DNA from: Marinobacter sp. F4206
GTDB lineage: Bacteria; Pseudomonadota; Gammaproteobacteria; Pseudomonadales; Oleiphilaceae
Direction of reading: 5' to 3'
Assembly (NCBI RefSeq): GCF_019392195.1
Contig: NZ_JAHXKI010000002.1
Location: forward strand, 1,860,001 to 1,924,000
DNA: 64,000 bases
Part shown: in pieces, positions 46,054 through 55,302 of the stretch
Position numbering within the stretch: position 1 is the first letter of the stretch
Layout of the letters: each line of letters opens with the position of its first letter
Notes under the pieces: generated by a model
Told to the model about the DNA's origin: nothing
Database searches by the model: none
The model's input: only the letters and a program-made list of their open reading frames with translations
Position numbers and translations under genes: made by a program

Positions 46054-46401
46054 TTGGCTGACGGGGACTCCCAGGCGGATGGTGTCGCCGTCCAGCAGGA
46101 CCGGGTAGGTCTTTACCGACACCGACTCGTCTTCCAGGCATTGGCCGGTGACCAGGCTGAAGTGCTGCTTGTACAGTGGCGACGCCACCACTGGTTCACC
46201 CTTCAAATCGCCGGTAATACCCCGGGCCAGAACGTTGGCCCCGCTGAATGGGTCGGTGTGACTGATGGCAAACAGGGCCGGTAGCCTGTGCGGCAGATAA
46301 AACAACGCCACCGGCCTATCTTCGGTCCAGACGGCAATACCAGATTCCGGCACCAGGTCCTCAACAGTACAAACGGCCTTCCAGTCAGTTCGAGCTGTCA
46401 T
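46033..46401 (-). CDS. nirD: Nitrite reductase small subunit (Rieske-like, no Fe-S ligands)
   Basis: The 122-residue protein is the NirD partner of NADH-dependent nitrite reductase. It has a Rieske-type beta fold with segments DRPVALFYLPHRLPALFAIS (split region 30-49) and GEPVVASPLYKQHFSLVTGQCLEDESVSVKTYPV (about 68-101). The Cys/His pairs of a true Rieske cluster are replaced, as is normal for NirD. GAAGGAG lies before the ATG. It follows nirB after a 164-bp gap that contains dispersed repeat copy 2. Its 3' end overlaps the RND pump gene. Confidence 0.92.
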   Translation of the reverse strand: MTARTDWKAVCTVEDLVPESGIAVWTEDRPVALFYLPHRLPALFAISHTDPFSGANVLARGITGDLKGEPVVASPLYKQHFSLVTGQCLEDESVSVKTYPVLLDGDTIRLGVPVSQSDSAVA

Positions 46402-46460
46402 CAGTAATCTCCTTCAATTTCGATCAGACAATATTCCCGAGCTCCGTGAGCGTGGGGTAT

Positions 46461-46534
46461 GGGGGGTGCTTTTCTGACAGGGAAAAAGATGTCTGAGCGC
46501 AGCGAGTTATTTTTCCCAGAAGAAAAGCACCCCC
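46461..46534 (+). repeat. 74-bp dispersed hairpin repeat, copy 2
   Basis: GGGGGTGCTTTTCT (46462-46475) pairs with the facing arm, AGAAAAGCACCCCC (46521-46534). The core has CAGGGAAAAAG, GATGTCTGAGCGCAGCGAG and TTTTTCCCAG. The core matches the reverse complement of copy 1 (16700-16773), while the arms differ yet remain self-complementary. It sits between nirB and nirD. Confidence 0.8.
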
Positions 46535-46565
46535 GTGCCGCGCGCTCCAGCACGTCGTCAGCAGG

Positions 46566-49073
46566 CTAAGCGGACTCCAACACCGGCCTGCGCTGATCCC
46601 GCTCGGTCGTCCACTGCTGCACCGGATCTTTCTGCTCTGGCGCATTCACAAACTCCCGGAACCGCTTGCGCTTCTCCGGATCCTCCACCGCGGTCTTCCA
46701 CTCACACTGGTAGGTGTCGACAATGCCGGCCATGTGCTCGTCCAGCTCCGCACCGATGCCCAGGCTGTCCTCCAGCACCACCTGCTTCAGGTACTCCAGG
46801 CCACCCTCGAGGTTCTCCATCCAGACGCTGGTGCGCTGCAGCCGGTCGCCGGTGCGCACGTAGAACATGATCACCCGGTCAATGGTGCGGATCAGCTCCT
46901 CGTCGGACAGGTCGGTGGCAAACAGGTCGGCGTGGCGCGGACGCATGCCGCCGTTGCCGCAGACGTAGAGGTTCCAGCCGTTCTCGGTGGCGATCACGCC
47001 AAAATCCTTGCTCTGGGCCTCGGCACACTCGCGGGTGCAGCCGGACACCGCCATCTTCACCTTGTGCGGCGCGCGCAGCCCCTTGTAGCGGTTCTCCAGG
47101 CGGATCGCCATGCCCACGCTGTCCTGGACGCCATACCGGCACCAGGTGCTGCCGACGCAGGATTTAACCGTTCGCAGCGACTTGCCATAGGCGTGACCGG
47201 TCTCGAAGCCGGCCGCGATCAGCTTCTCCCAGATGTCCGGTAACTCACTCAGGGTGGCGCCGAACAGGTCGACCCGCTGGCCGCCGGTGATCTTGGTGTA
47301 CAGGTTGTACTGCTTGGCTACCTCACCCAGCACAATCAGCTTGTCCGGGGTGATCTCGCCACCGGGAATACGCGGCACGATGGAATAGGTACCGTTTTTC
47401 TGCATGTTGGCCATGAAGGTGTCGTTGGTGTCCTGCAGCGGTACGTGGTCGGTGGCCAGGATGTGGTCGTTCCAGCAGGTGGCCAGAATGGAGGCCACCG
47501 TGGGCTTGCAGATGTCGCAGCCGTGGCCCCTGCCGTGCTGGCTGATCAGGGTACGGAAGGTGCGAATGCCGTTGACCTTGACGATATGGAACAACTCCTG
47601 GCGGCTGTACGGGAAGTGCTCGCACAGATCCTTGCTGACTTCCACGCCGCGCTTTTCCAGTTCGCTGTCCACCACGGTTTTGAGCAGGGCGGTGCAGCCG
47701 CCGCAGCCGGTACTGGCCTTGGTCTCGGCCTTGACGCTGCCCAGGTCGCTGCAGCCGGCGTCGATGGCGCCGCAGATATCGCCCTTGCTCACGTTGTGGC
47801 AGGAGCAGATCGAGGCGGTTTCCGGCAATGCATCCGGGCCCAGGGCCGGGGCGCCGCCCCGGCTTTCCGGCAGGATCAGGGTTTCCGGGTTGTCCGGCAG
47901 GGTGATCCCGTTCAGGGTGTACTGAAGCAGGGTGTCGTAGTGGCTGTTATCGCCCACCAGGATGGCGCCCAGCAGGGTTTTGCCGTCCTCACTGACCACC
48001 ATCCGGCGGTAGTGCCCCACCTGTTCGTCGTTGAAACGGATGTTGCGGGCGCCCGGCGTCTGGCCGTGGGCATCGCCGATCGAGCCGACATCAACGCCCA
48101 GCAGCTTGAGCTTGGTGCTCATGTCGGCGCCGGTGAAGGCCGCGTCGCTGTCGCCGTTGAGGACCGAGGCCAGGGTCCGGGCCATGGTGTAACCGGGGGC
48201 CACCAGGCCGAAAATCCGCTGGTCCCAGAGGGCGCATTCGCCAATGGCGTGGATGTGCGGGTCCGAAGTGGTGCACTGGTCGTTGACGACAATACCACCA
48301 CGTTCGCCGACCTCGAGGCCACTGGATCGGGCCAGGGCGTCCTGGGGCCGGATACCGGCGGAGAACACGATCAGGTCGGTTTCCAGATGGCTTCCGTCGC
48401 TGAAGTTCATGCGCAGCCGCGCGTCCTCGCCGTCCACAATGGCGGTGGTGGCCTTTTCGGTATGCACCTGCACACCCAGTTCCTCGATCTTGTGGCGCAG
48501 CAGTGCGCCGCCGTCGGTATCCAGCTGCACCGGCATCAGCCGGGGCGCGAATTCCACCACGTGCGCCTGCAGGCCGAGGCTTTTCAGGGCGTTGGCGGCC
48601 TCCAGGCCCAGCAGGCCGCCGCCGACGACGACGCCGGATTTGCCGGTCTGGGCGCTGTCGCGGATGGCGTCGAGGTCATCCAGGGTCCGGTACACGAAGC
48701 AGTGCGGGTGCTCTCGACCCTCGATCGGTGGCACGAACGGATAGGAACCGGTGGCCAGCACCAGTTCGTCGTAACGGTATTGGCCTTTGGGCGTGGTCAC
48801 AATGCGCTGGTCGCGGTCGAGGCTGATCACGGCCTCGTTCAGGCGGAGCTGGATGCCCTGCTCGGTGTACCAGTCGGCGGTGCCCATGGCGAGATCCGCG
48901 TGGGTGGAGCCGGCGAAATAGTCGGACAGGTGGACCCGGTCGTAGGCCAGCTGCTTCTCTTCACCGAAGACGAGCACGTCGTACTCTGCCGACGCGGGGC
49001 TGGCGACAAACTGCTCCAGGAAGTGGTGGCCAACCATGCCGTTGCCAATCACGATCAGGGTTTTCTTGCTCAT
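46566..49073 (-). CDS. nirB: Assimilatory nitrite reductase large subunit
   Basis: An 835-residue NAD(P)H-dependent siroheme nitrite reductase that reduces nitrite to ammonium. Domains in order: FAD/NAD oxidoreductase (VIGNGMVGHHFLEQ; ATGSYPFVPP; VVGGGLLGLEAANAL), BFD-type [2Fe-2S] with CSCHNVSKGDICGAI (near 420), then the ferredoxin half-domains and the siroheme/[4Fe-4S] site with CVGSTWCRYG and VSGCTRECAEAQ. ATG 49073 is chosen because GAGG lies eight bases upstream. It is flanked by the flavoprotein gene upstream (28-bp gap) and nirD downstream. It is expressed from the sigma-54 leader at 50.4 kb. Confidence 0.95.
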   Translation of the reverse strand: MSKKTLIVIGNGMVGHHFLEQFVASPASAEYDVLVFGEEKQLAYDRVHLSDYFAGSTHADLAMGTADWYTEQGIQLRLNEAVISLDRDQRIVTTPKGQYRYDELVLATGSYPFVPPIEGREHPHCFVYRTLDDLDAIRDSAQTGKSGVVVGGGLLGLEAANALKSLGLQAHVVEFAPRLMPVQLDTDGGALLRHKIEELGVQVHTEKATTAIVDGEDARLRMNFSDGSHLETDLIVFSAGIRPQDALARSSGLEVGERGGIVVNDQCTTSDPHIHAIGECALWDQRIFGLVAPGYTMARTLASVLNGDSDAAFTGADMSTKLKLLGVDVGSIGDAHGQTPGARNIRFNDEQVGHYRRMVVSEDGKTLLGAILVGDNSHYDTLLQYTLNGITLPDNPETLILPESRGGAPALGPDALPETASICSCHNVSKGDICGAIDAGCSDLGSVKAETKASTGCGGCTALLKTVVDSELEKRGVEVSKDLCEHFPYSRQELFHIVKVNGIRTFRTLISQHGRGHGCDICKPTVASILATCWNDHILATDHVPLQDTNDTFMANMQKNGTYSIVPRIPGGEITPDKLIVLGEVAKQYNLYTKITGGQRVDLFGATLSELPDIWEKLIAAGFETGHAYGKSLRTVKSCVGSTWCRYGVQDSVGMAIRLENRYKGLRAPHKVKMAVSGCTRECAEAQSKDFGVIATENGWNLYVCGNGGMRPRHADLFATDLSDEELIRTIDRVIMFYVRTGDRLQRTSVWMENLEGGLEYLKQVVLEDSLGIGAELDEHMAGIVDTYQCEWKTAVEDPEKRKRFREFVNAPEQKDPVQQWTTERDQRRPVLESA

Positions 49074-49101
49074 GGTCATATCCTCTCTCATGGATAGCGG
49101 C

Positions 49102-50334
49102 TCAGGCCGCTACCTCGCAAAATTGTCTGCCAAAAGGCAGCTGGGCCCGGAACCGGGCAATGTTGGCCTGCTCGGTGATCAGCTCCTGATACCAGGTGCC
49201 CTGGCCGGTGTCGCCCACCAAAATGGCGCCGACCAGGCGGTTATCGCGGATCATCAGGTGGCTGTACCCGCCGGTCTCGAAGTCCTGCCAGATCAGGGAT
49301 TCGGTGGTCTCGTCCGGGGTTTGCACGCCGCAGGAGAAGACCGGAACGTCGCTGATCTTGAGGCGGGTGGCGATCACCGAGCTCCGGTAACTGGCGGTAC
49401 TGGTGTCGTCCGCCAGTACCTGAGCCAGTATCCGGGCCTGCTGATAGCCCGGTTCCACCAGGCCGAAGGTCTCGCTGTTCAGTTCGCAGCATTCCCCCAG
49501 GGCGTGGATGTGCGGGTCGCTGGTGCGCAGCTGCCGGTTCACCCGGATGCCGCGACCACAGTCCAGGCCGGCGGCTTCCGCCAGCTCCCTGTTCGGCACA
49601 ATGCCCGTGGCAACCACCACCAGGTCGGTGCTGAGGACGGTCTGATCGCTCAGCTGAACCGCCCGGACACCGTCCCGGCCCAGAAACTGGACCGGAGAGG
49701 TCGAGGTCAGAATGTCCATGCCTTTGGCGGTCAGGGCGTCGGCGAGCAGCTTGCCTCCGGTAGGATCCAATTGACGGTTGAGCAGGTGCCCGCTGCGATG
49801 CAGGACGGTCACGGCGACCCCGCGACGCATCAGGCCGGCGGCGGCCTCCAGGCCGAGAAAACCGCCGCCCACAACCACGGCCCGTTGCCGGGTCCGACTT
49901 TGCTCAATCAGATGACAGGTGTCGTTGAAATTCCGAAACTGGGTAACACCGGACAGGTCTTCGCCCGGAATACCCAGTTGACCGGGGCGGGATCCGGTAG
50001 CAATGACGAGGTGGTCGTATCGCTGGATGCGCCCGGCGCTGGTGGTCACCGTCTGTTCCTGGCGGTCGATGGCGCTGACCGACTCGCCGGAGTGAACCTC
50101 AATGCCGTGGCGGGTGAACCAGTCACCGGGTTTCAGGGTCAGGCTACCCGCGTCGGCATCGCCGCTGAGCAGTGCCGACAACTGGATCCGGTTATAGGCC
50201 GGACGGGCTTCGCCGTTGAAGACGACGATGTTCAGGTCGGGGGCAGGCTCCCGGGCCATCAGTTCTTCCAGGAACCGTTGCGCCACCATGCCGTGGCCAC
50301 AGACCACCAGCGTGCGTTCTCTGTACCCGGCCAT
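49102..50334 (-). CDS. NAD(P)H/FAD flavoprotein of the nitrate-assimilation operon (NasB/NasC-like)
   Basis: A 410-residue flavoprotein resembling the N-terminal third of NirB: VVCGHGMVAQRFLEELM, NGEARPAYNRIQLSALLSG, VIATGSRPGQLGIPG, VVVGGGFLGLEAAAG and LGECCELN. It lacks siroheme and BFD modules. Position first in the nirBD operon, and a nitrate reductase in this window without its own NAD(P)H domain, suggest it is the electron-donor subunit for NasA. The start at 50334, with GGGGAG six bases before, is preferred because an upstream in-frame ATG (50379) lies within the terminator hairpin. Paralogy to NirB is clear. Confidence 0.82.
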   Translation of the reverse strand: MAGYRERTLVVCGHGMVAQRFLEELMAREPAPDLNIVVFNGEARPAYNRIQLSALLSGDADAGSLTLKPGDWFTRHGIEVHSGESVSAIDRQEQTVTTSAGRIQRYDHLVIATGSRPGQLGIPGEDLSGVTQFRNFNDTCHLIEQSRTRQRAVVVGGGFLGLEAAAGLMRRGVAVTVLHRSGHLLNRQLDPTGGKLLADALTAKGMDILTSTSPVQFLGRDGVRAVQLSDQTVLSTDLVVVATGIVPNRELAEAAGLDCGRGIRVNRQLRTSDPHIHALGECCELNSETFGLVEPGYQQARILAQVLADDTSTASYRSSVIATRLKISDVPVFSCGVQTPDETTESLIWQDFETGGYSHLMIRDNRLVGAILVGDTGQGTWYQELITEQANIARFRAQLPFGRQFCEVAA

Positions 50335-50362
50335 AGCTGCTCCCCTTACTTTCTGAACCAAC

Positions 50363-50418
50363 AAAAAAAGCCGGAGCATCTCATCCCCGAGGGGAATCGA
50401 TGGTCCGGCGCCAATGCC
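50363..50418 (-). terminator. Leader terminator with overlapping ANTAR-type hairpin (flavoprotein-nirBD)
   Basis: On the transcript, GCCGGA at 50409-50404 pairs with TCCGGC at 50375-50370, with inner CATC/GATG and CCCC/GGGG pairs, then seven U (50369-50363): a strong intrinsic terminator 28 bp before the gene. At 50418-50407 a competing mini-hairpin GGC-ATTGGC-GCC has a six-base loop with A1 and G4 and uses the first bases of the terminator arm. Wobble pairs extend its stem. An upstream hairpin (CCGGCC/GGCCGG around AAGGATTC) may be the first half of the ANTAR pair. Confidence 0.78.
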
Positions 50419-50482
50419 AACAACAATGATCTGATGGTCCGGCCGAATCCTTGGCCGGGACGTTCATCCTTACTTAGCTCTT

Positions 50483-50498
50483 AGCGATCTTCGTGCCA
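50483..50498 (-). promoter_or_regulatory. Sigma-54 promoter of flavoprotein-nirBD
   Basis: The reverse strand reads TGGCACGAAGATCGCT, with GG and GC ten bases apart and only one mismatch to TGGCACRNNNNTTGCW. The predicted start is near 50472, giving a leader of about 138 bases that contains the terminator. Confidence 0.8.
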
Positions 50499-50678
50499 CT
50501 TTTTCAGTGCCTTTAAAATCAACAACATCCGTCCGTCACGCCGCCGCAGGCGAGGTGCAATTCCGGATTGGCTGCCCCTTGCTGGGGCGGTTTGCACGAC
50601 TTTGAGGCTTTTGATGGCGCAGTAATTGCTGAGCTATCCGGTATCGAGAAAGTACGGCCACCGGCCCGGAGTATTGCC

Positions 50679-51977
50679 ATGAACACCAGACGAAAGCCGA
50701 AGAACCCCACCCCGCCATCTGCCGCGGACTACCTGATTGCCTCGCGACAATGCGAATTGATGAACCTTCAGTATTTTCTGCAGATGGGCAAGGTGGTCCA
50801 GAGCATCAGCAACCTGGTTCACGGCCTGCAGCGGGAACGCGGTGCGTCCAACGTGTTTCTCGGGTCCGGCGGCGGAAAGTTTGCGTACGAGCGGCGGGCG
50901 ATGATCCAAGATTCGGACCGCCTGTCGGGTATCTTTGAGCAGGCCCTGGCGGAGGTACACGAGGCGCTGACAGCGCACCCGGTCAGCAGTCATCTGCTCA
51001 ACCACATCGCCAGTGCCCTGCACGGGCTGGAAGAGCTGCCATCGATTCGGGCCAGGGTTGAGAATCAGGAGATGTCTGCAGAAGAAGCCACCGACAGCTA
51101 CAGCAACCTGATCCACGAATTCATCACGGTGGTTTTTGAAGCCGCCGATACCGCGGTGGACCCCTCCATTGCCGGCCTGCTGGTGGCCATGGTGCACCTG
51201 ATGAACGGCAAGGAATTCTGTGGCCAGGAGCGGGCCGTGGGGTCCGCCGGGTTTTCCAGTGGCGGCTTCGACAGTGCACTGTCGAAGCGCATGATGCACC
51301 TCGTTGAGGCGCAGGAACGCTGTTTTGAGGTGTTCGTCGGTTTCGCCGACGACCATAGCCGCGAATTGTGGCAGTCCCTGCGCGCCAACGAGCGGGAGAC
51401 CGAGATCGAGCGTCTGCGTCAGCTCGGATGCTCGGTGGGCCGTTACAAATCGCTGGACCCGGAACTGGCGGATCACTGGTTTGCCCTGATGTCCGAGCGC
51501 ATGGACGAGCTCAAGAAAGTGGAAGACGCCGTGGAAGGCAGTTTTCATACCCGCTGTGTCGAGCGCTTTGCCGAGGCGCGTAATTCCCTGGCCCATCAGG
51601 AGATCCTGATTGCCTCCCTGGACCAGCCGGACAGTTCCTCGCAGCCCCTGCTGGTATTGTGCGATTCCGCTGATGATGCCCGGGCAGGTGAATCCTGGAG
51701 CAGCGAAGGGGTTGGTCAGCAGTTTGGCCGGTCCATTTTCGATCTGGTTCAGGCGCAGACCCGACGGTTGCAGCAGATGAACGACGAGTTGCAGAGTGCC
51801 AAGGAAGCGCTGGAAGATCGGAAAACCCAGGAGAAAGCGGTGTTGTTGCTGATGGAGCATCGCAAGATCGGTAACGACGAGGCTCACCGCGTGTTGCGAA
51901 AACTGGCCATGGACCAGGGCAAGAAGCTTCCGGACGTTGCCCGGGCCCTGGTCTCTATGGCCGATGTGCTGACGTGA
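50679..51977 (+). CDS. nasR: NasR-type nitrate-responsive antiterminator (NIT + ANTAR)
   Basis: A 432-residue soluble regulator. The long N-terminal helical NIT sensor domain (about 40-330) begins with the family segment LVHGLQRERGASNVFLGSGGGKFA (split here) and binds nitrate/nitrite in known members. The last 55 residues form an ANTAR RNA-binding domain (KAVLLLMEHRKIGNDEAHRVLRKLAMDQG). In Klebsiella, NasR uses this domain to disrupt a leader terminator. The start at 50679 has GGAG seven bases upstream. It is transcribed toward nrtD (convergent), and divergently from the flavoprotein-nirBD operon. The four leaders described here are its likely targets. Confidence 0.94.
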   Translation: MNTRRKPKNPTPPSAADYLIASRQCELMNLQYFLQMGKVVQSISNLVHGLQRERGASNVFLGSGGGKFAYERRAMIQDSDRLSGIFEQALAEVHEALTAHPVSSHLLNHIASALHGLEELPSIRARVENQEMSAEEATDSYSNLIHEFITVVFEAADTAVDPSIAGLLVAMVHLMNGKEFCGQERAVGSAGFSSGGFDSALSKRMMHLVEAQERCFEVFVGFADDHSRELWQSLRANERETEIERLRQLGCSVGRYKSLDPELADHWFALMSERMDELKKVEDAVEGSFHTRCVERFAEARNSLAHQEILIASLDQPDSSSQPLLVLCDSADDARAGESWSSEGVGQQFGRSIFDLVQAQTRRLQQMNDELQSAKEALEDRKTQEKAVLLLMEHRKIGNDEAHRVLRKLAMDQGKKLPDVARALVSMADVLT

Positions 51978-51986
51978 GCCAGTTGC

Positions 51987-52853
51987 TCAGGCCCTGACGG
52001 CCCGGGCGGTGTCCTTCTTCGAGTCGGTCGCAGCGGACTGACTGCCACGACGTGGCGCAATGTTTTCCAGCTTGCGCTGTTTCTCGTAGAGGAACTTCAG
52101 CACGTCCTGGCGGTAGTGCACATAGGTGGGATCGTCGGCCAGGGTGACCCGGTTCCGGGGCCTCGGCAGGTCAATGTGCAGGTCTTCGCCGACGGTCGCC
52201 GCCGGGCCATTGGTCATCATGATAATGCGATCGGACAGCAGCACCGCTTCGTCGACATCGTGGGTAATCATGATCACCGTATTGTTCAGTTCCTGCTGGA
52301 TGTCCATCAGTGAGTCCTGCAGATGGGCCCGGGTGAGGGCGTCCAGTGCCCCGAACGGCTCGTCCATCAGCAGCACGCTGGGTTTCATCGCCAGGGCCCG
52401 GGCGATGCCCACCCGCTGGGCCATGCCCCCGGAGATCTCCCCCGGCCGCTTGTTCGCGGCGTGGGCCATGTTTACCAGTTCCAGGTTGTGGTGAATCCAG
52501 TCCCGGCGTTCCTGCCTGGCCATGGATTTGCGGAACACCTGCTGCACCGCCAGTTCGACGTTCTCGTACACCGTCAGCCAGGGCATCAGGGCATGGTTCT
52601 GGAAGACCACCGCCCGCTCCGGACCCGGGGAGTTCACCTCATGGCCGTCCAGTACGCAGCCACCCCGGGTAGCCTGTAACAGCCCGGCGACGATGTTCAG
52701 GACCGTGGATTTGCCGCAACCGGAATGGCCGATCAGCGACACAAACTCGCCCTTCTTGATCTTCAGGTCGACGTTGTCCAGGGCGACAAATGAGCCCTTG
52801 GGGGTGTCGAAGGCCATTTCGACCCCGGTCAGTTCCAAATGCGCTTTACTCAT
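51987..52853 (-). CDS. nrtD: Nitrate/nitrite ABC transporter ATP-binding protein
   Basis: A 288-residue ABC ATPase of the nitrate/sulfonate/taurine family, with Walker A GHSGCGKSTVLNI (about 46-58), a signature EISGGMAQRVGIARAL, Walker B VLLMDEPFGALDALTRAH and a switch His in MITHDVDE. It has no NrtA-like extension, so it is of the NrtD type. ATG 52853 has GGAG six bases upstream; upstream open frame to 53237 overlaps nrtB and is noise. The C-terminal 50 residues are charged. It is third in the nrtABD operon and ends 9 bp from nasR (convergent). Confidence 0.93.
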   Translation of the reverse strand: MSKAHLELTGVEMAFDTPKGSFVALDNVDLKIKKGEFVSLIGHSGCGKSTVLNIVAGLLQATRGGCVLDGHEVNSPGPERAVVFQNHALMPWLTVYENVELAVQQVFRKSMARQERRDWIHHNLELVNMAHAANKRPGEISGGMAQRVGIARALAMKPSVLLMDEPFGALDALTRAHLQDSLMDIQQELNNTVIMITHDVDEAVLLSDRIIMMTNGPAATVGEDLHIDLPRPRNRVTLADDPTYVHYRQDVLKFLYEKQRKLENIAPRRGSQSAATDSKKDTARAVRA

Positions 52854-52864
52854 GATCATCTCCG

Positions 52865-53860
52865 TTATTCGTTCCAGGCGACTTTCTTCTGGATCAACAG
52901 CATGATGCGATCCAGCAGGAAGCCGATAAATCCGATGGCCAGTACCGCCACCATAATCCGGCTCAGGGACTGGCTGCTGCCGTTCTGGAACTCGTCCCAG
53001 ACAAACTTCCCGAGGCCCGGGCTCTGGGCCAGCATCTCGGCGGCAATCAGCACCATCCAGGCAATGCCCAGGGATACCCGAAGGCCGGTGAAGATCATCG
53101 GCACCGAGGATGGCAGCACCACTTTTCTGACGTGGGTCCAGAACGACAGCCGCAGGACCCGGGACACGTTCAGCAGGTCCGGATTCACCGCGGCCACGCC
53201 AACGCTGGTGTTGATCAGGGTGGGCCAGAGGCTGCACAGGGTCACCGTGATCATCGAAGTCAGGAACGACTTCTCGAACATCGGATCGTCACTGACGTAG
53301 GTGGCCGACACCACCATGGTCACCAACGGCAGCCAGGCCAGGGGCGAAACCGGCTTGAAGATCTGAATCAAGGGGTTCACGGCCGCCTGAAAGTAGCGGT
53401 TCAGGCCAAACACGATGCCCAGTGGTACCGCGATGACCGTGGCGAGCAGGAACCCCGCCAGTACCGTGATCAGGCTGGTGACCACCTGGTCGAGGAAGGT
53501 CGGGGCACCCGGGTAGGCGCGGATCCTGACCTCTGCCTCCGGATTGTCGGCCAGGATCCGGGCATTCCGCTCCTCCTGCATGGTCACGAACTTGTCCGCC
53601 CGGTCACGCTGGTTGCTGTGCTCCTGCCACAGCTGGCCACCCTGCTCCCAGACCTGGGCCGGCCCGGGAAAGGTCCCGAGTGACGTGTCCACCTGGGGCG
53701 CGGCCAGATGCCAGAAGCCAAGGAAAATCAGGATGCCGATGGTCGGCAGCAACAGCTGCTTGCCGGTCTGGGCCAGCTCGACGCCGGTAAATCGGTCGGC
53801 CAGAGCTTTGAGCCAGCCGGATGCACTGGATCTGGACGTGGGGGTGGTTAACGTACTCAT
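52865..53860 (-). CDS. nrtB: Nitrate/nitrite ABC transporter permease
   Basis: The 331-residue inner-membrane permease has about six helices; the first is VELAQTGKQLLLPTIGILIFLGFWHLAAP. The EAA-type loop for ATPase contact is LPSSVPMIFTGLRVSLGIAWMVLIAAEML (near 253-281). An unusual periplasmic insertion follows the first helix, with a charged stretch NQRDRADKFVTMQEERNARILADN, longer than in classic NrtB. It is middle in the nrtABD operon, 23 bp after nrtA and 11 bp before nrtD. Confidence 0.93.
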   Translation of the reverse strand: MSTLTTPTSRSSASGWLKALADRFTGVELAQTGKQLLLPTIGILIFLGFWHLAAPQVDTSLGTFPGPAQVWEQGGQLWQEHSNQRDRADKFVTMQEERNARILADNPEAEVRIRAYPGAPTFLDQVVTSLITVLAGFLLATVIAVPLGIVFGLNRYFQAAVNPLIQIFKPVSPLAWLPLVTMVVSATYVSDDPMFEKSFLTSMITVTLCSLWPTLINTSVGVAAVNPDLLNVSRVLRLSFWTHVRKVVLPSSVPMIFTGLRVSLGIAWMVLIAAEMLAQSPGLGKFVWDEFQNGSSQSLSRIMVAVLAIGFIGFLLDRIMLLIQKKVAWNE

Positions 53861-53883
53861 GTCGTTCTCCTGGAGTCTCCCGG

Positions 53884-55272
53884 TTACGGCGTCTCGGAGC
53901 CTTTGAGGCCGATGTCGAAGCTGTCTATGTAGGCATTCGGCTGGCGCGGCGTGAAGGCGATGCCATCAATCAGCTCACCCTGGTCCGGACGGGCGAAGTT
54001 TTCCTGGCCGAAGTCGGGGAAATCCTCAGCATTCATCAGGCCATCCTCGATCAGGGACTTGGCCGCCTCGGCATAGATGTCACCCCGGTAGACCCGGGCC
54101 GCAGTCTCCATGTACCAGTCGTCCGGCTTGGCTTCGGGAATCTGGCCCCAGCGACGCATTTGTGAGAGGTACCAGATGGCGTCGGACGGGTACGGGTAGG
54201 TGGCGTGGTAGCGGAAGAACACATTGAAGTCAGGCACTTCACGAACATCGCCCTTTTCGTACTCGAAGGTACCGGTCATGGAATTGGCAATGACTTCGGC
54301 ATCGGCGCCGACGTAGCTGGGACGGGCCAGAATCTCGACCGCTTCCTCACGGTTGGCGTTGTTGTTCTCATCCAGCCAGTGGGCGGCGCGGATCAGGGCG
54401 CGCAGCAGGTGCAGGTGGGTGTTGGGATTCGCATCGGCCCAGGTCTGGGTAACGCCGAAGACTTTTTCCGGGTTGTTCGGCCAGATCTCGTAGTCGGTGA
54501 TGACTGGCACCCCGATGCCCTTGAATACGGCCTGCTGGTTCCAGGGTTCGCCCACACAGTAGCCCTGGATGGTGCCGGCTTCCATGGTCGCGGGCATTTG
54601 CGGGGGTGGGGTCACCGACAGGTGCACGTCAGCGTCCAGGGTGCCGCTGGTATCGCCCCGCTGGGGCGCGTAGTAACCCGGATTCAGGCCGCCGGCGGCG
54701 AGCCAGTAGCGCAGCTCATAGTTGTGGGTGGAGACCGGGAACACCATGCCCATGCGGAAGCGTTCGCCCTGGGCCCGGGATTCCTCCACCACCGGTTTCA
54801 GTGCGCTGGCGCTGATCGGATGAACCGGGCTGCCATCCTGATCGGGGATGTGCTGGCTCATGGTTTCCCAGACGTCGTTCGACACGGTGATGCCATTGCC
54901 ATTCAGGTCCATGCTGAACGCGGTGATGATGTCAGCCTGGGTGCCGTAGCCGATGGAGGCGCCCAGGGGTTGGCCGGCCAGCATGTGGGCACCGTCCAGT
55001 TCACCGGTAATCACGCGGTCCAGCAGGACTTTCCAGTTGGCCTGGGCTTCGAGTTCGACAAACAGGCCCTCGTCCATAAAGAAGCCCTGTTCCCAGGCGA
55101 CGGCCAGGGGTGCCATGTCCGTCAGTTTGATGAAGCCGAGTTTCAGGTCCGGCTTTTCCGGCGCCCCGATTTCGGCCTGTGCCAATCCGGCGCTGGTCAT
55201 CAGGGCGACCGCGGTGGCCAGCCCGGCCAGCTGTCTGAGTGTTCCGGTGACGGGTGTCAGGGATCTCTTCAT
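53884..55272 (-). CDS. nrtA: Nitrate/nitrite ABC transporter substrate-binding protein
   Basis: A 462-residue periplasmic protein with a signal peptide ([13 protein letters not shown]). The NrtA/CmpA fold shows [22 protein letters not shown] (near 42-63), [21 protein letters not shown] (about 91-111), [22 protein letters not shown] (about 178-199), and an [15 protein letters not shown] segment (about 233-247). Family binding residues for nitrate lie in these parts. AAGGAACC precedes the ATG. It is first in the nrt operon behind a sigma-54 promoter and leader terminator, and divergent from nasA. Confidence 0.95.
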   Translation of the reverse strand: MKRSLTPVTGTLRQLAGLATAVALMTSAGLAQAEIGAPEKPDLKLGFIKLTDMAPLAVAWEQGFFMDEGLFVELEAQANWKVLLDRVITGELDGAHMLAGQPLGASIGYGTQADIITAFSMDLNGNGITVSNDVWETMSQHIPDQDGSPVHPISASALKPVVEESRAQGERFRMGMVFPVSTHNYELRYWLAAGGLNPGYYAPQRGDTSGTLDADVHLSVTPPPQMPATMEAGTIQGYCVGEPWNQQAVFKGIGVPVITDYEIWPNNPEKVFGVTQTWADANPNTHLHLLRALIRAAHWLDENNNANREEAVEILARPSYVGADAEVIANSMTGTFEYEKGDVREVPDFNVFFRYHATYPYPSDAIWYLSQMRRWGQIPEAKPDDWYMETAARVYRGDIYAEAAKSLIEDGLMNAEDFPDFGQENFARPDQGELIDGIAFTPRQPNAYIDSFDIGLKGSETP

Positions 55273-55302
55273 GGTTCCTTACCTCTCGATGTTCTTTCAG
55301 GC

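Noticed and set aside
47445..49097. 550-codon open frame on the plus strand opposite nirB
   Set aside because: Mirror of a well supported nirB; Ala/Gly/Val-rich without motifs. The same applies to 49036-50484, 54205-55371 and 21416-22792.
50335..50379. Earlier ATG (50379) for the flavoprotein
   Set aside because: It is inside the leader terminator hairpin and lacks a usable ribosome site; 50334 has GGGGAG at the right distance.
51987..53237. Longer nrtD form starting at 53237
   Set aside because: The extra 128 codons overlap nrtB on the same strand in another frame and look non-coding. ATG 52853 has a proper Shine-Dalgarno and the normal ABC N-terminus.
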